DNA of 64,000 nt, from contig NZ_CP086594.1 of NCBI RefSeq assembly GCF_020866845.1, positions 930,001-994,000 on the forward strand, written 5' to 3'. The number at the start of each line of letters is the position of its first letter. Positions within the stretch are counted from its first letter, which is position 1. The notes under the pieces were generated by a model. The model did no database searches. It saw nothing but the letters and a program-made list of their open reading frames with translations, and was not told the DNA's origin. Source of the DNA: Sphingomonas radiodurans. GTDB taxonomy: Bacteria > Pseudomonadota > Alphaproteobacteria > Sphingomonadales > Sphingomonadaceae. Below, piece by piece: positions 35,901 to 44,525 of the stretch. The position numbers and the translations under genes are program-made.

Positions 35901-36652
35901 GACATCATATCGAAGAACTGGTTCGCCGTAGTGCCCGCCTCGTCGCCGCGCATCGTATCCATCGTCGCGAAGACCGATCGGATCCGCTCGCTCTCGATCG
36001 GGCCGGGGAACACGAGGTTCACGCGGATCCCGCGCGGGCCCAGTTCAAGCGACAGCTCGCGCGACCAAGCGTTCATCGCCGCCTTCGGCACGACATAAGC
36101 GGTGCGCGCATAATAGGGCGTGCGCGAGAAGATCGTCGAGATGTTGATGATCGATCCGCCCTCGCTCATCACCGGGGCCGCCGCGCGCGCGACGTTCCAG
36201 GCGACGCCGAAGATATTGCGCATCGCGTCGCCCACCGTCTCGGTATCGGTCGATCCGCGCTTTTGCAGCGCGGCGAGTTCGCCCGCATCGAGCGGCAATT
36301 GCTCGATCGGCTGCTTCGGGCCGGCCGACCCCGCATTGTTGACGAGAATGTCGATCCGCCCGAACCGCGCGATCACATCGGCGATGCCGTCGCGCACCGA
36401 TTGCGGATCGCCACCGTCGAGCGCCACCGTCGCCAGCCGCGCCTCGTCGACGCCCGTCTCTTCGCGGATCGCCGCGGCCGCCGCGTCGGTGCGCGCGGGC
36501 GTGCGCCCCGTCATCACCACGGTCGCGCCTTCGCCCAGATAATGGCGGACGATATATCCGCCCAGATTGCCTGCCGCGCCTGTTACGACTGCGATCTTGC
36601 CGGCCAACCGGCCGCCGGTGGCTGGGGTTTGCACAGTCTTTGCCTTGGCCAT
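32969..36652 (-). CDS. mcr: Malonyl-CoA reductase, bifunctional (3-hydroxypropionate forming)
   Basis: A 1227-residue NADPH-dependent enzyme that reduces malonyl-CoA to malonate semialdehyde and then to 3-hydroxypropionate. It is the size of the Chloroflexus aurantiacus enzyme (about 1220) and shows the same two halves of tandem SDR domains. The N-terminal half, which in Chloroflexus reduces the semialdehyde, has TGAAGNLG at residues 24-31, Ser172 and YVVPK (Tyr186, Lys190). The C-terminal half, which reduces malonyl-CoA, has TGGSAGIG at 580-587, the SSYFGGEKY region near 720, and YAVSK (Tyr739, Lys743). The ATG at 36652 is preceded by GGGAGAG; a longer frame was rejected. It lies between pcs and accA. 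Confident by motifs, length and neighbours. Confidence 0.96.
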   Translation of the reverse strand: MAKAKTVQTPATGGRLAGKIAVVTGAAGNLGGYIVRHYLGEGATVVMTGRTPARTDAAAAAIREETGVDEARLATVALDGGDPQSVRDGIADVIARFGRIDILVNNAGSAGPKQPIEQLPLDAGELAALQKRGSTDTETVGDAMRNIFGVAWNVARAAAPVMSEGGSIINISTIFSRTPYYARTAYVVPKAAMNAWSRELSLELGPRGIRVNLVFPGPIESERIRSVFATMDTMRGDEAGTTANQFFDMMSLERATGGNAKAKTFPTPTDIATTCVFLGSDESAAYNGHDFEVTHGMTVRKEARSTYLSRPTMRSMDGAGLAVLIAAGDGWQEALEIANIQIACGARVLLGLSRQADVAIAQARAKAEGADDRLTIIRFNRSEPAAMEAALEAYTQEQAAITGAMFMPVRGAGELIGDLVDANDEDVATFMDVELAGSIALARTLSRYWKRHDNLLQEPRFVFLTNPSDGKGDVYAQVLRAATEQLIRIWRDESEIDVAHGRRRQAEWGNQIVRFVNAEAENTRFTAGHAARILLKESKIREVTLYVPASIGEATGSRKAMPGFSENITGLHLGKVALITGGSAGIGGQVARLLALAGAKVMMVARRESELAVARARIVSELEDIGFAGVERRVQTLANVDVSNFESLKGAVDATLKAFGRIDYLINNAGVAGAEDMVVDMSVDAWNYTLDANLISNYFLMHHVVPMMKRQGSGYILNVSSYFGGEKYLAVAYPNRADYAVSKSGQRAMVESMARYLGPEVQFNAIAPGPVDGDRLAGTGGKPGLFDRRGKLILENKRLNAVHAAAVKALRRGVRVEALLTRLARNDTVRMSHDTNNPREIRELALACAREGDGVCTWDQYLLTAPIAAALVSRLRQGGYFLDAPGWADKPDTPEANGGWLLRTPPADAPFLPAEKIAIEAKKVGGGVISKLHLGKMPTETDVAQATVFFLADRAASGETFMPSGGLSVERSTTERELFGSPKQERLDQMRGKTVWIIGEHLIDYIAETARAFLDECHVARVVLITRTAEGFAAIKAALDDMPETALQSIVCGDAVEAAMDEALSQWGRPTTVLSTPFEELPQKLFALDDALDPAGFRNMVANNLTNHFRVSRKASLYDDCQLVLASPDVPMGDKSPAFAFANFIKTTLHAFTATLAVENERLVHDVPVNQINLTRRVQSEEPRDLDEHLEEVKRFARAVLLLGAPLPDAEDSRYRARIYRGMSMTV

Positions 36653-36765
36653 GGTACTCTCCCATCGGTCGGTGCTGATCACCGCCACATTGACGCGTTC
36701 GAAGCCTGGGGAGGGCAATTCCGAGTTTAGCGTATAATCGTCAGCCGGCGCTGTATGTTTTGATA

Positions 36766-39700
36766 CTAGGGCTCGGGTAATTTCGCTTCCGCCGCCGCCC
36801 ACGCCTCAAGCAGCGCATCGCGGCTCCGCAGCCCCAGTTCAGGCAGCGCGTGGTTGACCACATAGGTCGCGCCGGAATGCCGGTTTTCCCACATCGCCTG
36901 ATGCGCCTCGGGCAGCCCGTCCCACGGCACGACCTGCGGCTCGGTCACTTCAAGCAATCCCGCCGCGATCATGTCGTTCATGCGCGACACTTCGAACGCG
37001 TTGCACAGATGCGTGCCGAGGATCGACGCGGTCGGCATCAGGATCCGGCGCTGCCGCGTCCACACCTGCGGCGCGTAGAAAGTGAAGCGCTGTCCCGCGA
37101 GATCCTCGGCGAAGATCACCCGCCCGGTGAAGGGTTTCACCAGCGAGGTCGACACGCCCAGCGTATCCTGCATCGCGCGCTCGATGATCAGGTCGGGCGC
37201 ACCGCGCGGATTGTCCGGCGAACGCAGGATCTTCCCGATCGCCGAGCCGAACGGCTTCATCACGCGATCCTGATAGTCGCGCACTGCCGCCTTGAAGACT
37301 TCGATATCGGCCTTGGCGTCGGGCAGCTGCGGCATCGTATCGGGCCACAGGAAATTGGCCCCCTCGCGCCGCCGGATCGCCTCCAGGCTGACGATGCCCT
37401 CGATCGCATCCTCGAGCCCCAGCGATTGCAGGAACTCGCGCTGTCCGTCGGTGGTCGTCGCGACGACGCTGCGCGCGTTGAACCGCCGCGCCGCCTCGAT
37501 CATCTCGAGCCCCGTCTCGTCGAGCAGCGCCGTCGAGCGCGGCCCGTAATAGATTAGCACCGCCTCGCCACCGCGCAGCGCGGCCCGGCGCAGCATTTCC
37601 TCCGGCGTCGCGCTGCCGGGCTTGCCCATAAAGCTGAAATGATAACCCGACGATGCGCCGTAGAAGGCCAGCGTGCCATGTTCCGCCAACAGCTGGAAAC
37701 TGCGCGGAAACGCCGTTTCGCCCGCATGGCTCACGACATAATCCGCCAGCTTGCCGCCGTTCAGCGCCTGATATTCCTCCAGCAACGGCGCACCCGCCGC
37801 TTCCCAGGCGCGCGCCGCCTCCGCCTCTTCGGGCACGATCGTGTACAGGCTTGCGAAGCGCGGATCCTTGCGATCGATCGCCCCGGTCGCGCCTTGCTGG
37901 CCGGTAATGAACGCCGCGCGCTCGGCCGACGAGACGAGGCCCGTCACCTGCAGCCCGGTCCGCACCGAAGTGCGCAGCGCATCGAGCCCGGTGCCCGTCG
38001 CCGCACCCTCGACGAACAGCGTCCGCCCCGGCGCGATCTGCAGCGTCGTGAACAGGCAGCGCGAGATCGTGCCGAGGTTCAGCACATAGCTGCCCGCCTG
38101 CTCCAGCGTCAGGTCGGGCGGGATCGCGTGCATCTGCGGCGCCTGCACCGTCAGGAACTGCGCATGGCTGCCCGTCTCGGTCTCATAGCCCTGGATCGAG
38201 AAGCCCGCATACATCGGATCGTTGCCGACCTGCGGGCTCAGCAGATCGTTGGTGCCCGAATAGACTGTTACGAGATCGCCGACCTTCACCCGCCCCTCGC
38301 CCCGCGTCTCGCTGCCGAGCGCCGCGACCAGCGCAATGCCACCCGATCCGGTGATCTGGACATCCTCTTCGTGCGAATCGAACGGCGACACCGGGATGCC
38401 GGTCAGCGCCCAGATGTCGTTGAAGTTCACTTCGCTGGTCAGCATGTACAGCAGCGCCTCGTTGGGCGCCGGCTCGGGCACTTTGACGATCAGCTCGCGC
38501 TCATGTGTCGCCGGCGGACCGAAGCGCGGCGCGCCCGTCTCGGCATCGCGCGCGATCCCGAACGCATATTGCCACTCGGGAATCCGCGTCACGCCGGGAT
38601 AGAAAGCCGCGCCGACCGGCAACAACTCGCCCGCGGCTTCCAGCGCTTGCCCGCGCGGCACATGCTCGGCGTCGAGCCACACCCCGTCGCGGCGCACGGG
38701 GAGCGGCGGGCTCACCTTGTCCATGAACTGACGAATGCCGGTCTTGCCGCCGTCTGGATCGACGATAGCTTCCGCAAACAACTGCGCCTCGCGCGCCAGC
38801 CCCGCCGCCATGCCTTGCGCAAACCCGACGCGCACCGCCTCGATCGCGCGCGCACCAGCCGTCCCGCGCCCGGCCCAGTCGAGCTGACGCTGGATCCGCT
38901 GCAGGAAATCATCCTCGAGCACCGCATCGAGATCGACCGTCGACGGCTCTTCCCAGCGCGTCGCCGCCGCCTGCCGCGCGGCAAAGGCAGCGCCCAGCGG
39001 GCTGCTCACCCCATCCTTCACATAGGCCCGCACCGCAGCGTGCGCTTCCGCCAGTGCATCGCGCGATCCCGACACGAGCTGATCGACCAGGCCGATCTCA
39101 CTCGCCGCCGCACCATCGATGCTGCGCCCGCCCAGGATCAGGTCAAGCGCGTCGCGCACGCTCGTCGCCCCGTTCTTGTCCGCCAGCAACCGCGGCAACC
39201 GCTGCGTGCCCCCATAGCCCGGCAGCAGCCGCAGCCGGATTTCGGGCTGCCCGAAGCGCGCAGTCGGCTCGGCGATGCGGTAGTGGCACGCCAGCGCGAA
39301 CTCCATGCCTCCGCCCAGCGCCACGCCCTGCACCGCGGCGATGCACGGCTTGTCCATCGTCTCGATCTTGCGGAACGCGAGCTGCGCGTTGTTCGGCAGC
39401 ACCATCGCCTCGTCGAGCGTATGGATTTCCTCCAGCATCTGCCGGATATCCGCGCCCGCCACGAACGATGCGGTTCCCTCGCCAGTGAACACCACCGCCA
39501 CGACATCGTCCTTGCGCGACAGATGGTCGACCACCGTCACCAGCTCGTCAATCGCGCGTTCGTTCAGCGCGTTGACCGGCGGATTGGTGACCGTGACAGT
39601 CGCCACCCGCTTGCCCGGCGCGACAATGTTGTACTGCACCAGGAAATAGCGATTGCGCTCGAACAGCGATTGCTCTTCCGACAGCCGCTGCTTGCGCTGC

Positions 39701-42258
39701 CACGTGTCGATCGCAGTCTTCAGCTCGTCGAGCGCTTCGGGATTGCGCAGCGTCGTCACGTCGCCGACATCGCCGCCCTCGACCAGCGCGCGCACCATGC
39801 GCCGCATATATTTGCCGCTGCGCGTCTCGGGGAATTGCGACACCTCGATGAAGTCGGCCGGCACTGCGACCGCGCCTTTCTCGCTGCGCACCAGCTCGAA
39901 CAGCCGGCGCTTGTCGTCCACCGTCAGCTTGCGCCCCGCCACCGGCACCACGAAGGCGAGCGGCGTCAGCCCCTTCTCGCGATGCGGCGCGCCAATCACC
40001 AGCACGTTGCCGACCGGCGAATCCGGATCGAGCGCCTTGTCGCGCAGCACCGCGCCTTCGATCTCCTCGGTGCCCATGCGATGCCCCGAGACGTTGATCA
40101 CATCGTCGCTGCGCCCGTGCAGCGAGAACGAGCCATCGTCGTGCGCGATCGCGAAATCGCCCTGCGTATAGGCCCACGCGCCGCGCCACCGCTTCCAATA
40201 TCCATCGATCCAGCGGGCCGCATCGCCGCGCCAATCACCCTGGACGCTCCCGTTCTCGACCCGGAAATTGCCCAGATCGCCCCAGATCGTCCGCGCGAGA
40301 TACGGGTAGGGCGCGGCGATCACGATCTCGCCCTTCTCGCCCATCGCCGCGCGCCGCCACGGCACGCCCTCCTCGCCGTCGCGGACGAACAGCGTATCGC
40401 CTAGCGCGGCCTCGGCATCCTCTACCCAAACATCGCCGACGATCCACGGCAGCGGATAGGCATGCGCATCGGGCCGTAGCGGGAAATCCGCATTGCCGTA
40501 GAAATGCGTCCAGGCGATCCCGCCATGCTCGGTCGCCCAATAGCTGTTGATATACTGCGGCACGACATGCTGCATCCCGAAGGCCTGCACCGACGGCGAG
40601 GTCGGCTCGGCGCAGAAGGTCGCGACGCGCAGGCCCGCCATGTCGTAGCGCTGGAGATCGCCAAGGTTCGACGGGTCCGACATCACCGATTTCAGGAAGG
40701 TCACCCCCGCCTTGAAGATGGTCACCCCGTGCCGCTCAATCATCGACGCGAAGCGCCCCGCATGCGGGAACACCGGCGATCCTTCCGAGATCACGCTCGT
40801 CACGCGCGTCATCAGCGGCGCGCAGATCAGATAGCTTTGCCCGGTGATCCAGCCCGGATCGGCGACGACGAACAGCGTGTCTCCCGGTCGCGCGTCGAAC
40901 GACACCTTCATCGTATGCGCGACGCCCGCCGTATAGCCGTGGGCGTGGACGATGCCCTTGGGCTTGCCCGTCGAACCCGAGGTATAGATGAAGAACATCG
41001 GATAATCGGCGTCGACCGGCAGCGGCTTCGACGATGCCCAGATCGCCCGCACAAATTCCTGATCCGGCAGCGCCAGCAAGTCGGCCTGGCTCGTCACCGC
41101 GAACCCCGCCGCCCGCGCCTTTTCCAGCATCGTCGCGAGCGCCGCATCCGTCAGCTCGTGGCTCCACCGGTCGCGCTCCTCGCGCCACACGATGTCGGGC
41201 TGCGCGGTATGCCGCACCACGACCACCGTCTCCACCCGCGGCGGCAGCGTCACGAGGCTCGATGCGATCGCGATCCGTACGCGCGCTGCGTCCGCGGTGC
41301 TGATCCGCCCCTCGTTCCCCAGCGTGATCAGCGCACGTCCCACGCCGCGCATCACGTCCGACCGCTCCACCGACACTTCGCCCGCCAGCGTCTGCTTCAC
41401 CGTGTCGAGGATCGTCGCCGCGTCCGCTTCGGGCAATTCCAGGTCGGTTTCGGCCAGGATCGCCAGAGCCGTTGCGACCGGCACGTAATTGTCGAGCGCC
41501 GGATCGGTATAAGCGTTCTTGAACGCCGCCACCTGCGCATTGCGATAACTACCGTCGGACGTGAAGATCACCCGCGCGCCTGCATCGCAGATCCGGTCCG
41601 ACAAGGTCTTGTCGCTGAACCCGCCGAACACCGCGGTGTACACGATCCCCAATCGCTTCGCCGCCTCGGTCCAATAGATCTGCGGCACGATGCTCGGCAT
41701 GTTGAGCGCGATGCGGTCCCCCGCCTTCAGCCCGAGCGCCTCCAGTGCGATCGCGCATTTCGCGGTTTCGAGCAGCAATTGCTTGCGCGAGACCCCGAAG
41801 CAATCGACCGGCGCCCCCTGCCCGCCGCGCGCCGACATATCCCAGCGGTCGCCCTCGAAGATCAGCGCGGTCTCGTCGCCGTGCCCGCTCAGCACATGGC
41901 GATCGACTTCGCTGAAGCAGGCATTGGTCCGTCCGCCGACGAACCAGCGCCAGTGCGGCGGCTGCGACCCGTCGAACGCCTGCGTCCACGGCGCGAAATC
42001 CGCCGGCAGGTCCGGCGTTACCGCCTCGCCGGTCTGCGCATCCCAGCCCGACCATCGCCCATCGTCACCGCGACTGAGCCACGCACCTGCGTCGCCAAGG
42101 TCACCGACGAACCAGTGCATCGCGGCTGCGGCAATATTGCCATGAAAGGCACCCGGATCGGCAAGAACCGCCGATCGCATTGTTTCCCAGTCGTGCCGTG
42201 TATGAACAGGATTGAATTGAGGGATGATATCCGTTGCGGACAAATGCGCTTCCCGCAT
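36766..42258 (-). CDS. pcs: Propionyl-CoA synthase, trifunctional
   Basis: A 1830-residue fusion that converts 3-hydroxypropionate to propionyl-CoA using ATP, CoA and NADPH; Chloroflexus Pcs has about 1822 residues. Domain 1 (about 1-870) is an acyl-CoA synthetase with YTSGSTGKPKG at 425-435, INSYWATEHGG, and the end lysine in ETRSGKYMRR. Domain 2 (about 900-1250) is an enoyl-CoA hydratase with FVAGADIRQ and QGVALGGGMEFALACHYRIA. Domain 3 (about 1290-1830) is a medium-chain enoyl-CoA reductase with SEVNFNDIWALTGIPVS and the NADPH site EGAATGTGLDALR. The reaction chamber design keeps acrylyl-CoA enclosed. The ATG at 42258 fits the family N-terminus (NPVHTRHDWE). It is first in the pcs-mcr-accA operon. 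Confidence 0.97.
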   Translation of the reverse strand: MREAHLSATDIIPQFNPVHTRHDWETMRSAVLADPGAFHGNIAAAAMHWFVGDLGDAGAWLSRGDDGRWSGWDAQTGEAVTPDLPADFAPWTQAFDGSQPPHWRWFVGGRTNACFSEVDRHVLSGHGDETALIFEGDRWDMSARGGQGAPVDCFGVSRKQLLLETAKCAIALEALGLKAGDRIALNMPSIVPQIYWTEAAKRLGIVYTAVFGGFSDKTLSDRICDAGARVIFTSDGSYRNAQVAAFKNAYTDPALDNYVPVATALAILAETDLELPEADAATILDTVKQTLAGEVSVERSDVMRGVGRALITLGNEGRISTADAARVRIAIASSLVTLPPRVETVVVVRHTAQPDIVWREERDRWSHELTDAALATMLEKARAAGFAVTSQADLLALPDQEFVRAIWASSKPLPVDADYPMFFIYTSGSTGKPKGIVHAHGYTAGVAHTMKVSFDARPGDTLFVVADPGWITGQSYLICAPLMTRVTSVISEGSPVFPHAGRFASMIERHGVTIFKAGVTFLKSVMSDPSNLGDLQRYDMAGLRVATFCAEPTSPSVQAFGMQHVVPQYINSYWATEHGGIAWTHFYGNADFPLRPDAHAYPLPWIVGDVWVEDAEAALGDTLFVRDGEEGVPWRRAAMGEKGEIVIAAPYPYLARTIWGDLGNFRVENGSVQGDWRGDAARWIDGYWKRWRGAWAYTQGDFAIAHDDGSFSLHGRSDDVINVSGHRMGTEEIEGAVLRDKALDPDSPVGNVLVIGAPHREKGLTPLAFVVPVAGRKLTVDDKRRLFELVRSEKGAVAVPADFIEVSQFPETRSGKYMRRMVRALVEGGDVGDVTTLRNPEALDELKTAIDTWQRKQRLSEEQSLFERNRYFLVQYNIVAPGKRVATVTVTNPPVNALNERAIDELVTVVDHLSRKDDVVAVVFTGEGTASFVAGADIRQMLEEIHTLDEAMVLPNNAQLAFRKIETMDKPCIAAVQGVALGGGMEFALACHYRIAEPTARFGQPEIRLRLLPGYGGTQRLPRLLADKNGATSVRDALDLILGGRSIDGAAASEIGLVDQLVSGSRDALAEAHAAVRAYVKDGVSSPLGAAFAARQAAATRWEEPSTVDLDAVLEDDFLQRIQRQLDWAGRGTAGARAIEAVRVGFAQGMAAGLAREAQLFAEAIVDPDGGKTGIRQFMDKVSPPLPVRRDGVWLDAEHVPRGQALEAAGELLPVGAAFYPGVTRIPEWQYAFGIARDAETGAPRFGPPATHERELIVKVPEPAPNEALLYMLTSEVNFNDIWALTGIPVSPFDSHEEDVQITGSGGIALVAALGSETRGEGRVKVGDLVTVYSGTNDLLSPQVGNDPMYAGFSIQGYETETGSHAQFLTVQAPQMHAIPPDLTLEQAGSYVLNLGTISRCLFTTLQIAPGRTLFVEGAATGTGLDALRTSVRTGLQVTGLVSSAERAAFITGQQGATGAIDRKDPRFASLYTIVPEEAEAARAWEAAGAPLLEEYQALNGGKLADYVVSHAGETAFPRSFQLLAEHGTLAFYGASSGYHFSFMGKPGSATPEEMLRRAALRGGEAVLIYYGPRSTALLDETGLEMIEAARRFNARSVVATTTDGQREFLQSLGLEDAIEGIVSLEAIRRREGANFLWPDTMPQLPDAKADIEVFKAAVRDYQDRVMKPFGSAIGKILRSPDNPRGAPDLIIERAMQDTLGVSTSLVKPFTGRVIFAEDLAGQRFTFYAPQVWTRQRRILMPTASILGTHLCNAFEVSRMNDMIAAGLLEVTEPQVVPWDGLPEAHQAMWENRHSGATYVVNHALPELGLRSRDALLEAWAAAEAKLPEP

Positions 42259-42608
42259 ACCCGAATCATCCCCTTTTCTTGTTATCCTGTGCGCATGAAG
42301 CCTTACTCTCCGGCAATTGGCAACAACGTCGGCCAACGTATTGGTGGTAGCGCTATTCATGCAGAACACGGGGACATGCGAATGTCTGCTGACATCCTGT
42401 CCCAGATCCGATGCTGCATCGGCTGATCGAAGAGCTAGCCGCTACTGTGAGAAACGCCGGCAACTACAACGAAATGCTCGCAAACCTGCGAGAGTGAGCC
42501 GCCCCAGCCATAGCCCGTCTGTTCCGCGAACGGAATGATCGGTCCATCATGGTGTAAACGCAGTTGATCGCCTGCTCGCGGATCGACAGTTGGCCAGCCG
42601 CCGCCCGA
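42259..42608. other. 350-base gap upstream of pcs; presumed promoter region, with a possible broken small plus-strand gene
   Basis: No complete gene is supported here. The promoter of pcs-mcr-accA must lie in this stretch, since the next upstream gene on the same strand (yjfC) ends at 42609. No clear promoter hexamers or TGT-N12-ACA sites of the PpsR type were found. On the plus strand, 42295-42426 (starting 37 bases from the pcs start) and 42411-42497 give protein-like peptides in adjacent frames (ending LHRLIEELAATVRNAGNYN), which could be one frameshifted gene of about 65 residues. This is weak evidence. Confidence 0.3.
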
Positions 42609-43772
42609 TCAGCCCCCGATATAATGCGGCACGAACCGCGCGGCGTTGCGCGTCACCAACGCATCGTCCTCGCGGATGCCGATGCCTGCCGCCTCATCGC
42701 CGACGATCCACGCACCCACGACGGCGTGGCGGCCGTCGAACAACGGCGCCGGGTGATACGCCTGCCGGATGAACCCCTCCGCGCCATAGCCTGCCTCGAG
42801 CACCGGCTCGGCAACGCCGTCACGCGTGATCGCGACATCGGCACCTTCACGCGAGAACAGCGGCTTGCGCACGAAGCTGTCGCCCAGCGTCGCGGCTTCG
42901 GGCTCCTCGTCGAAGAACGCCGGCAGCAGGTTCGGGTGCCCCGGATGGCGCGCCCAGAGCAACGGCAGCAGGCCCTTGTTCGACAGGATCGCCTTCCACG
43001 CCGGCTCGATCCACTGCACGCCCGCGGTGGCGAGGTTCGCCGCATAAGGCTCGCGGAACATGATTTCCCACGGATACAGCTTGAACGCCGCCTGCAGCTC
43101 GAAATTGTCGGCGTCGACGAAGCGGCCAGTAGCGTTCAGCCCGATCTCGCGCATTTCGACATATTTGGCCTCGATCCCGGCCTGCGTCGCAAGATCCTCG
43201 AAGAACCGCACTGTCTGGCGATCCTCGACCGCGCTCGCATCGCCCGCGAAATGCACGAAGCCGCCGTTGGGGAAGATCGTCGCGAAGCGTTCGCGAAGCT
43301 TGTCGAACAGGCTGTTGAACTGGTCGGTATCGGCCGGCAGCGCACCGCTCGCGATCAGCTCTTCCAGCCACAACCACTGAAAGGTCGCGCACTCGAACAC
43401 CGATGTCGGCGTATCGGCGTTATATTCGTACAGCTTGGCCGGCGACTGCCCGTCATAAGCAAGATCGAACCGGCCGTAGAGCGACGGCTGCCGTGTCCGC
43501 CAGCTCTCCGCCACCAGATCATGCTGTGCCGCCGGGATCGCGAGCTGCGTCAGCAACGCAGCATCGCGCGCCGCCGCATCGACCAGATCGAGGCACATCG
43601 CGTGCAGCTCGGCAGCGACCGGCTCGATATCCTCATCGATCTCGCGCAGCGTAAAGGCATAGGCCGCGCTCTCGTCCCAATAGGCCGCCCCATCGGTGTC
43701 CGCATAGACGAAGCCGATGGCGTCGGCCTTGGCGCGCCAGTCGGCGCGGGGATCGATCGTGAGGCGGCGCAC
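42609..43772 (-). CDS. yjfC: Glutathionylspermidine synthase-like ATP-grasp enzyme (YjfC/YgiC type)
   Basis: A 387-residue ATP-grasp ligase of the glutathionylspermidine synthase family. The N-terminal substrate domain has YWDESAAYAFT, GRFDLAYDGQSPAKLYEYNADTPTS (split over residues near 95-120), then the ATP-grasp part with LSNKGLLPLLW, SFVRKPLFSREGADV and GAWIVGDEAAGIGIRE. The bacterial YjfC/YgiC group lacks the amidase domain, and its true substrate is uncertain; amide ligation of a peptide and an amine is the expected chemistry. The GTG start lies three bases after the pspA-like stop. It is the last gene of yjfI-yjfJ-yjfC. Confidence 0.92.
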   Translation of the reverse strand: MRRLTIDPRADWRAKADAIGFVYADTDGAAYWDESAAYAFTLREIDEDIEPVAAELHAMCLDLVDAAARDAALLTQLAIPAAQHDLVAESWRTRQPSLYGRFDLAYDGQSPAKLYEYNADTPTSVFECATFQWLWLEELIASGALPADTDQFNSLFDKLRERFATIFPNGGFVHFAGDASAVEDRQTVRFFEDLATQAGIEAKYVEMREIGLNATGRFVDADNFELQAAFKLYPWEIMFREPYAANLATAGVQWIEPAWKAILSNKGLLPLLWARHPGHPNLLPAFFDEEPEAATLGDSFVRKPLFSREGADVAITRDGVAEPVLEAGYGAEGFIRQAYHPAPLFDGRHAVVGAWIVGDEAAGIGIREDDALVTRNAARFVPHYIGG

Positions 43773-43775
43773 CGG

Positions 43776-44501
43776 TCAGTCGTCGCGCTTGGTATCGTCG
43801 CGCTGCTCGATCTGCAGCGTCGGCTTGGGCGCCGTCAGCCGCGCAAGCACGTCGTCAGCCGAGGATTGCCCCGGCAGGATGCCCGCCAGCCGCAGCTTCT
43901 CGTCGAGATCGGCGCCGGTGCGGCGATCTTCGAGCTCGCCCGCCGCGCGGATCGTCTCGCCGCGGATCGCCTGGCGCTCGCGGATGCGCGCAAGGCTCTG
44001 CGCCGCCGAGCCGATCGACGAACCGGCGGCGCTCGACGCGACGGTCGCCTGCGCGCGCTGCACCGATTCGTTCACCTTCACCACTTCCACCTCGCGGCGC
44101 AGCTGCTCGATCTTGCGATCGGTGCCCGCCACCGCCTTGTGGATATTCTCCTCCGCGGCGCGCATTTCTGCGATCTGCGGTGCCTTCATCGCAATGTCCT
44201 GCTCGAGATCGGCGACACGCTGCGCCACCTGGCGCGCGAGATCCATATCGCCCTTCTCCACCGCGATCCGCGCCGACGTCTCGTACTTCGCCGCCTGCGC
44301 GCGATAGCTCTCGACCTCGGTTTCGAGGATGCGGCGCCGCGCCACCAGCCCGGCGAGATCGTCGCGCGCCTTGCCCTGCGCCTTGTCCGCGTCACGGATT
44401 TCCTGGTCGAGGATGCGCAGTGCATTGGCATCCACCACCGCGGTCGCCGCTTCGTTCGCGCCGGCGCGGCCGAGCGTGAAGATCTTGCTCCAGATTGCCA
44501 T
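43776..44501 (-). CDS. yjfJ: PspA/IM30 family protein (YjfJ-like)
   Basis: A 241-residue protein that is almost all alpha-helix and coiled coil, matching the PspA/IM30 family of ESCRT-III-like membrane-remodelling proteins. The helices include RILDQEIRDADKAQGKARDDL, RILETEVESYRAQAAKYE, and VADLEQDIAMKAPQIAEM. The C-terminal tail (about residues 190-241) is long and charged. The gene order with yjfI and yjfC marks it as the YjfJ paralogue rather than classic PspA, and no pspB, pspC or pspF genes are present. It should act at the inner face of the cytoplasmic membrane under envelope stress. Confidence 0.93.
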   Translation of the reverse strand: MAIWSKIFTLGRAGANEAATAVVDANALRILDQEIRDADKAQGKARDDLAGLVARRRILETEVESYRAQAAKYETSARIAVEKGDMDLARQVAQRVADLEQDIAMKAPQIAEMRAAEENIHKAVAGTDRKIEQLRREVEVVKVNESVQRAQATVASSAAGSSIGSAAQSLARIRERQAIRGETIRAAGELEDRRTGADLDEKLRLAGILPGQSSADDVLARLTAPKPTLQIEQRDDTKRDD

Positions 44502-44525
44502 GTCAAACGTCTCCGATAATGGGGG

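Noticed and set aside
33854..36730. A 958-residue open frame on the plus strand, opposite mcr
   Set aside because: It is arginine- and histidine-rich, matches no family, and lies wholly antisense to a well-supported gene. High GC content leaves long stop-free antisense frames.
36653..36802. N-terminal extension of 50 residues for malonyl-CoA reductase
   Set aside because: The ATG at 36652 has a good ribosome-binding site and the family N-terminus; the extension crosses the spacer after pcs.
37639..40404. A 921-residue open frame on the plus strand, opposite pcs
   Set aside because: Same reason: arginine-rich shadow of the propionyl-CoA synthase gene, with no family features.
42607..44519. 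A long plus-strand frame opposite yjfC and the PspA-like gene
   Set aside because: Antisense shadow with no family character; both minus-strand genes have strong signatures and tight spacing.
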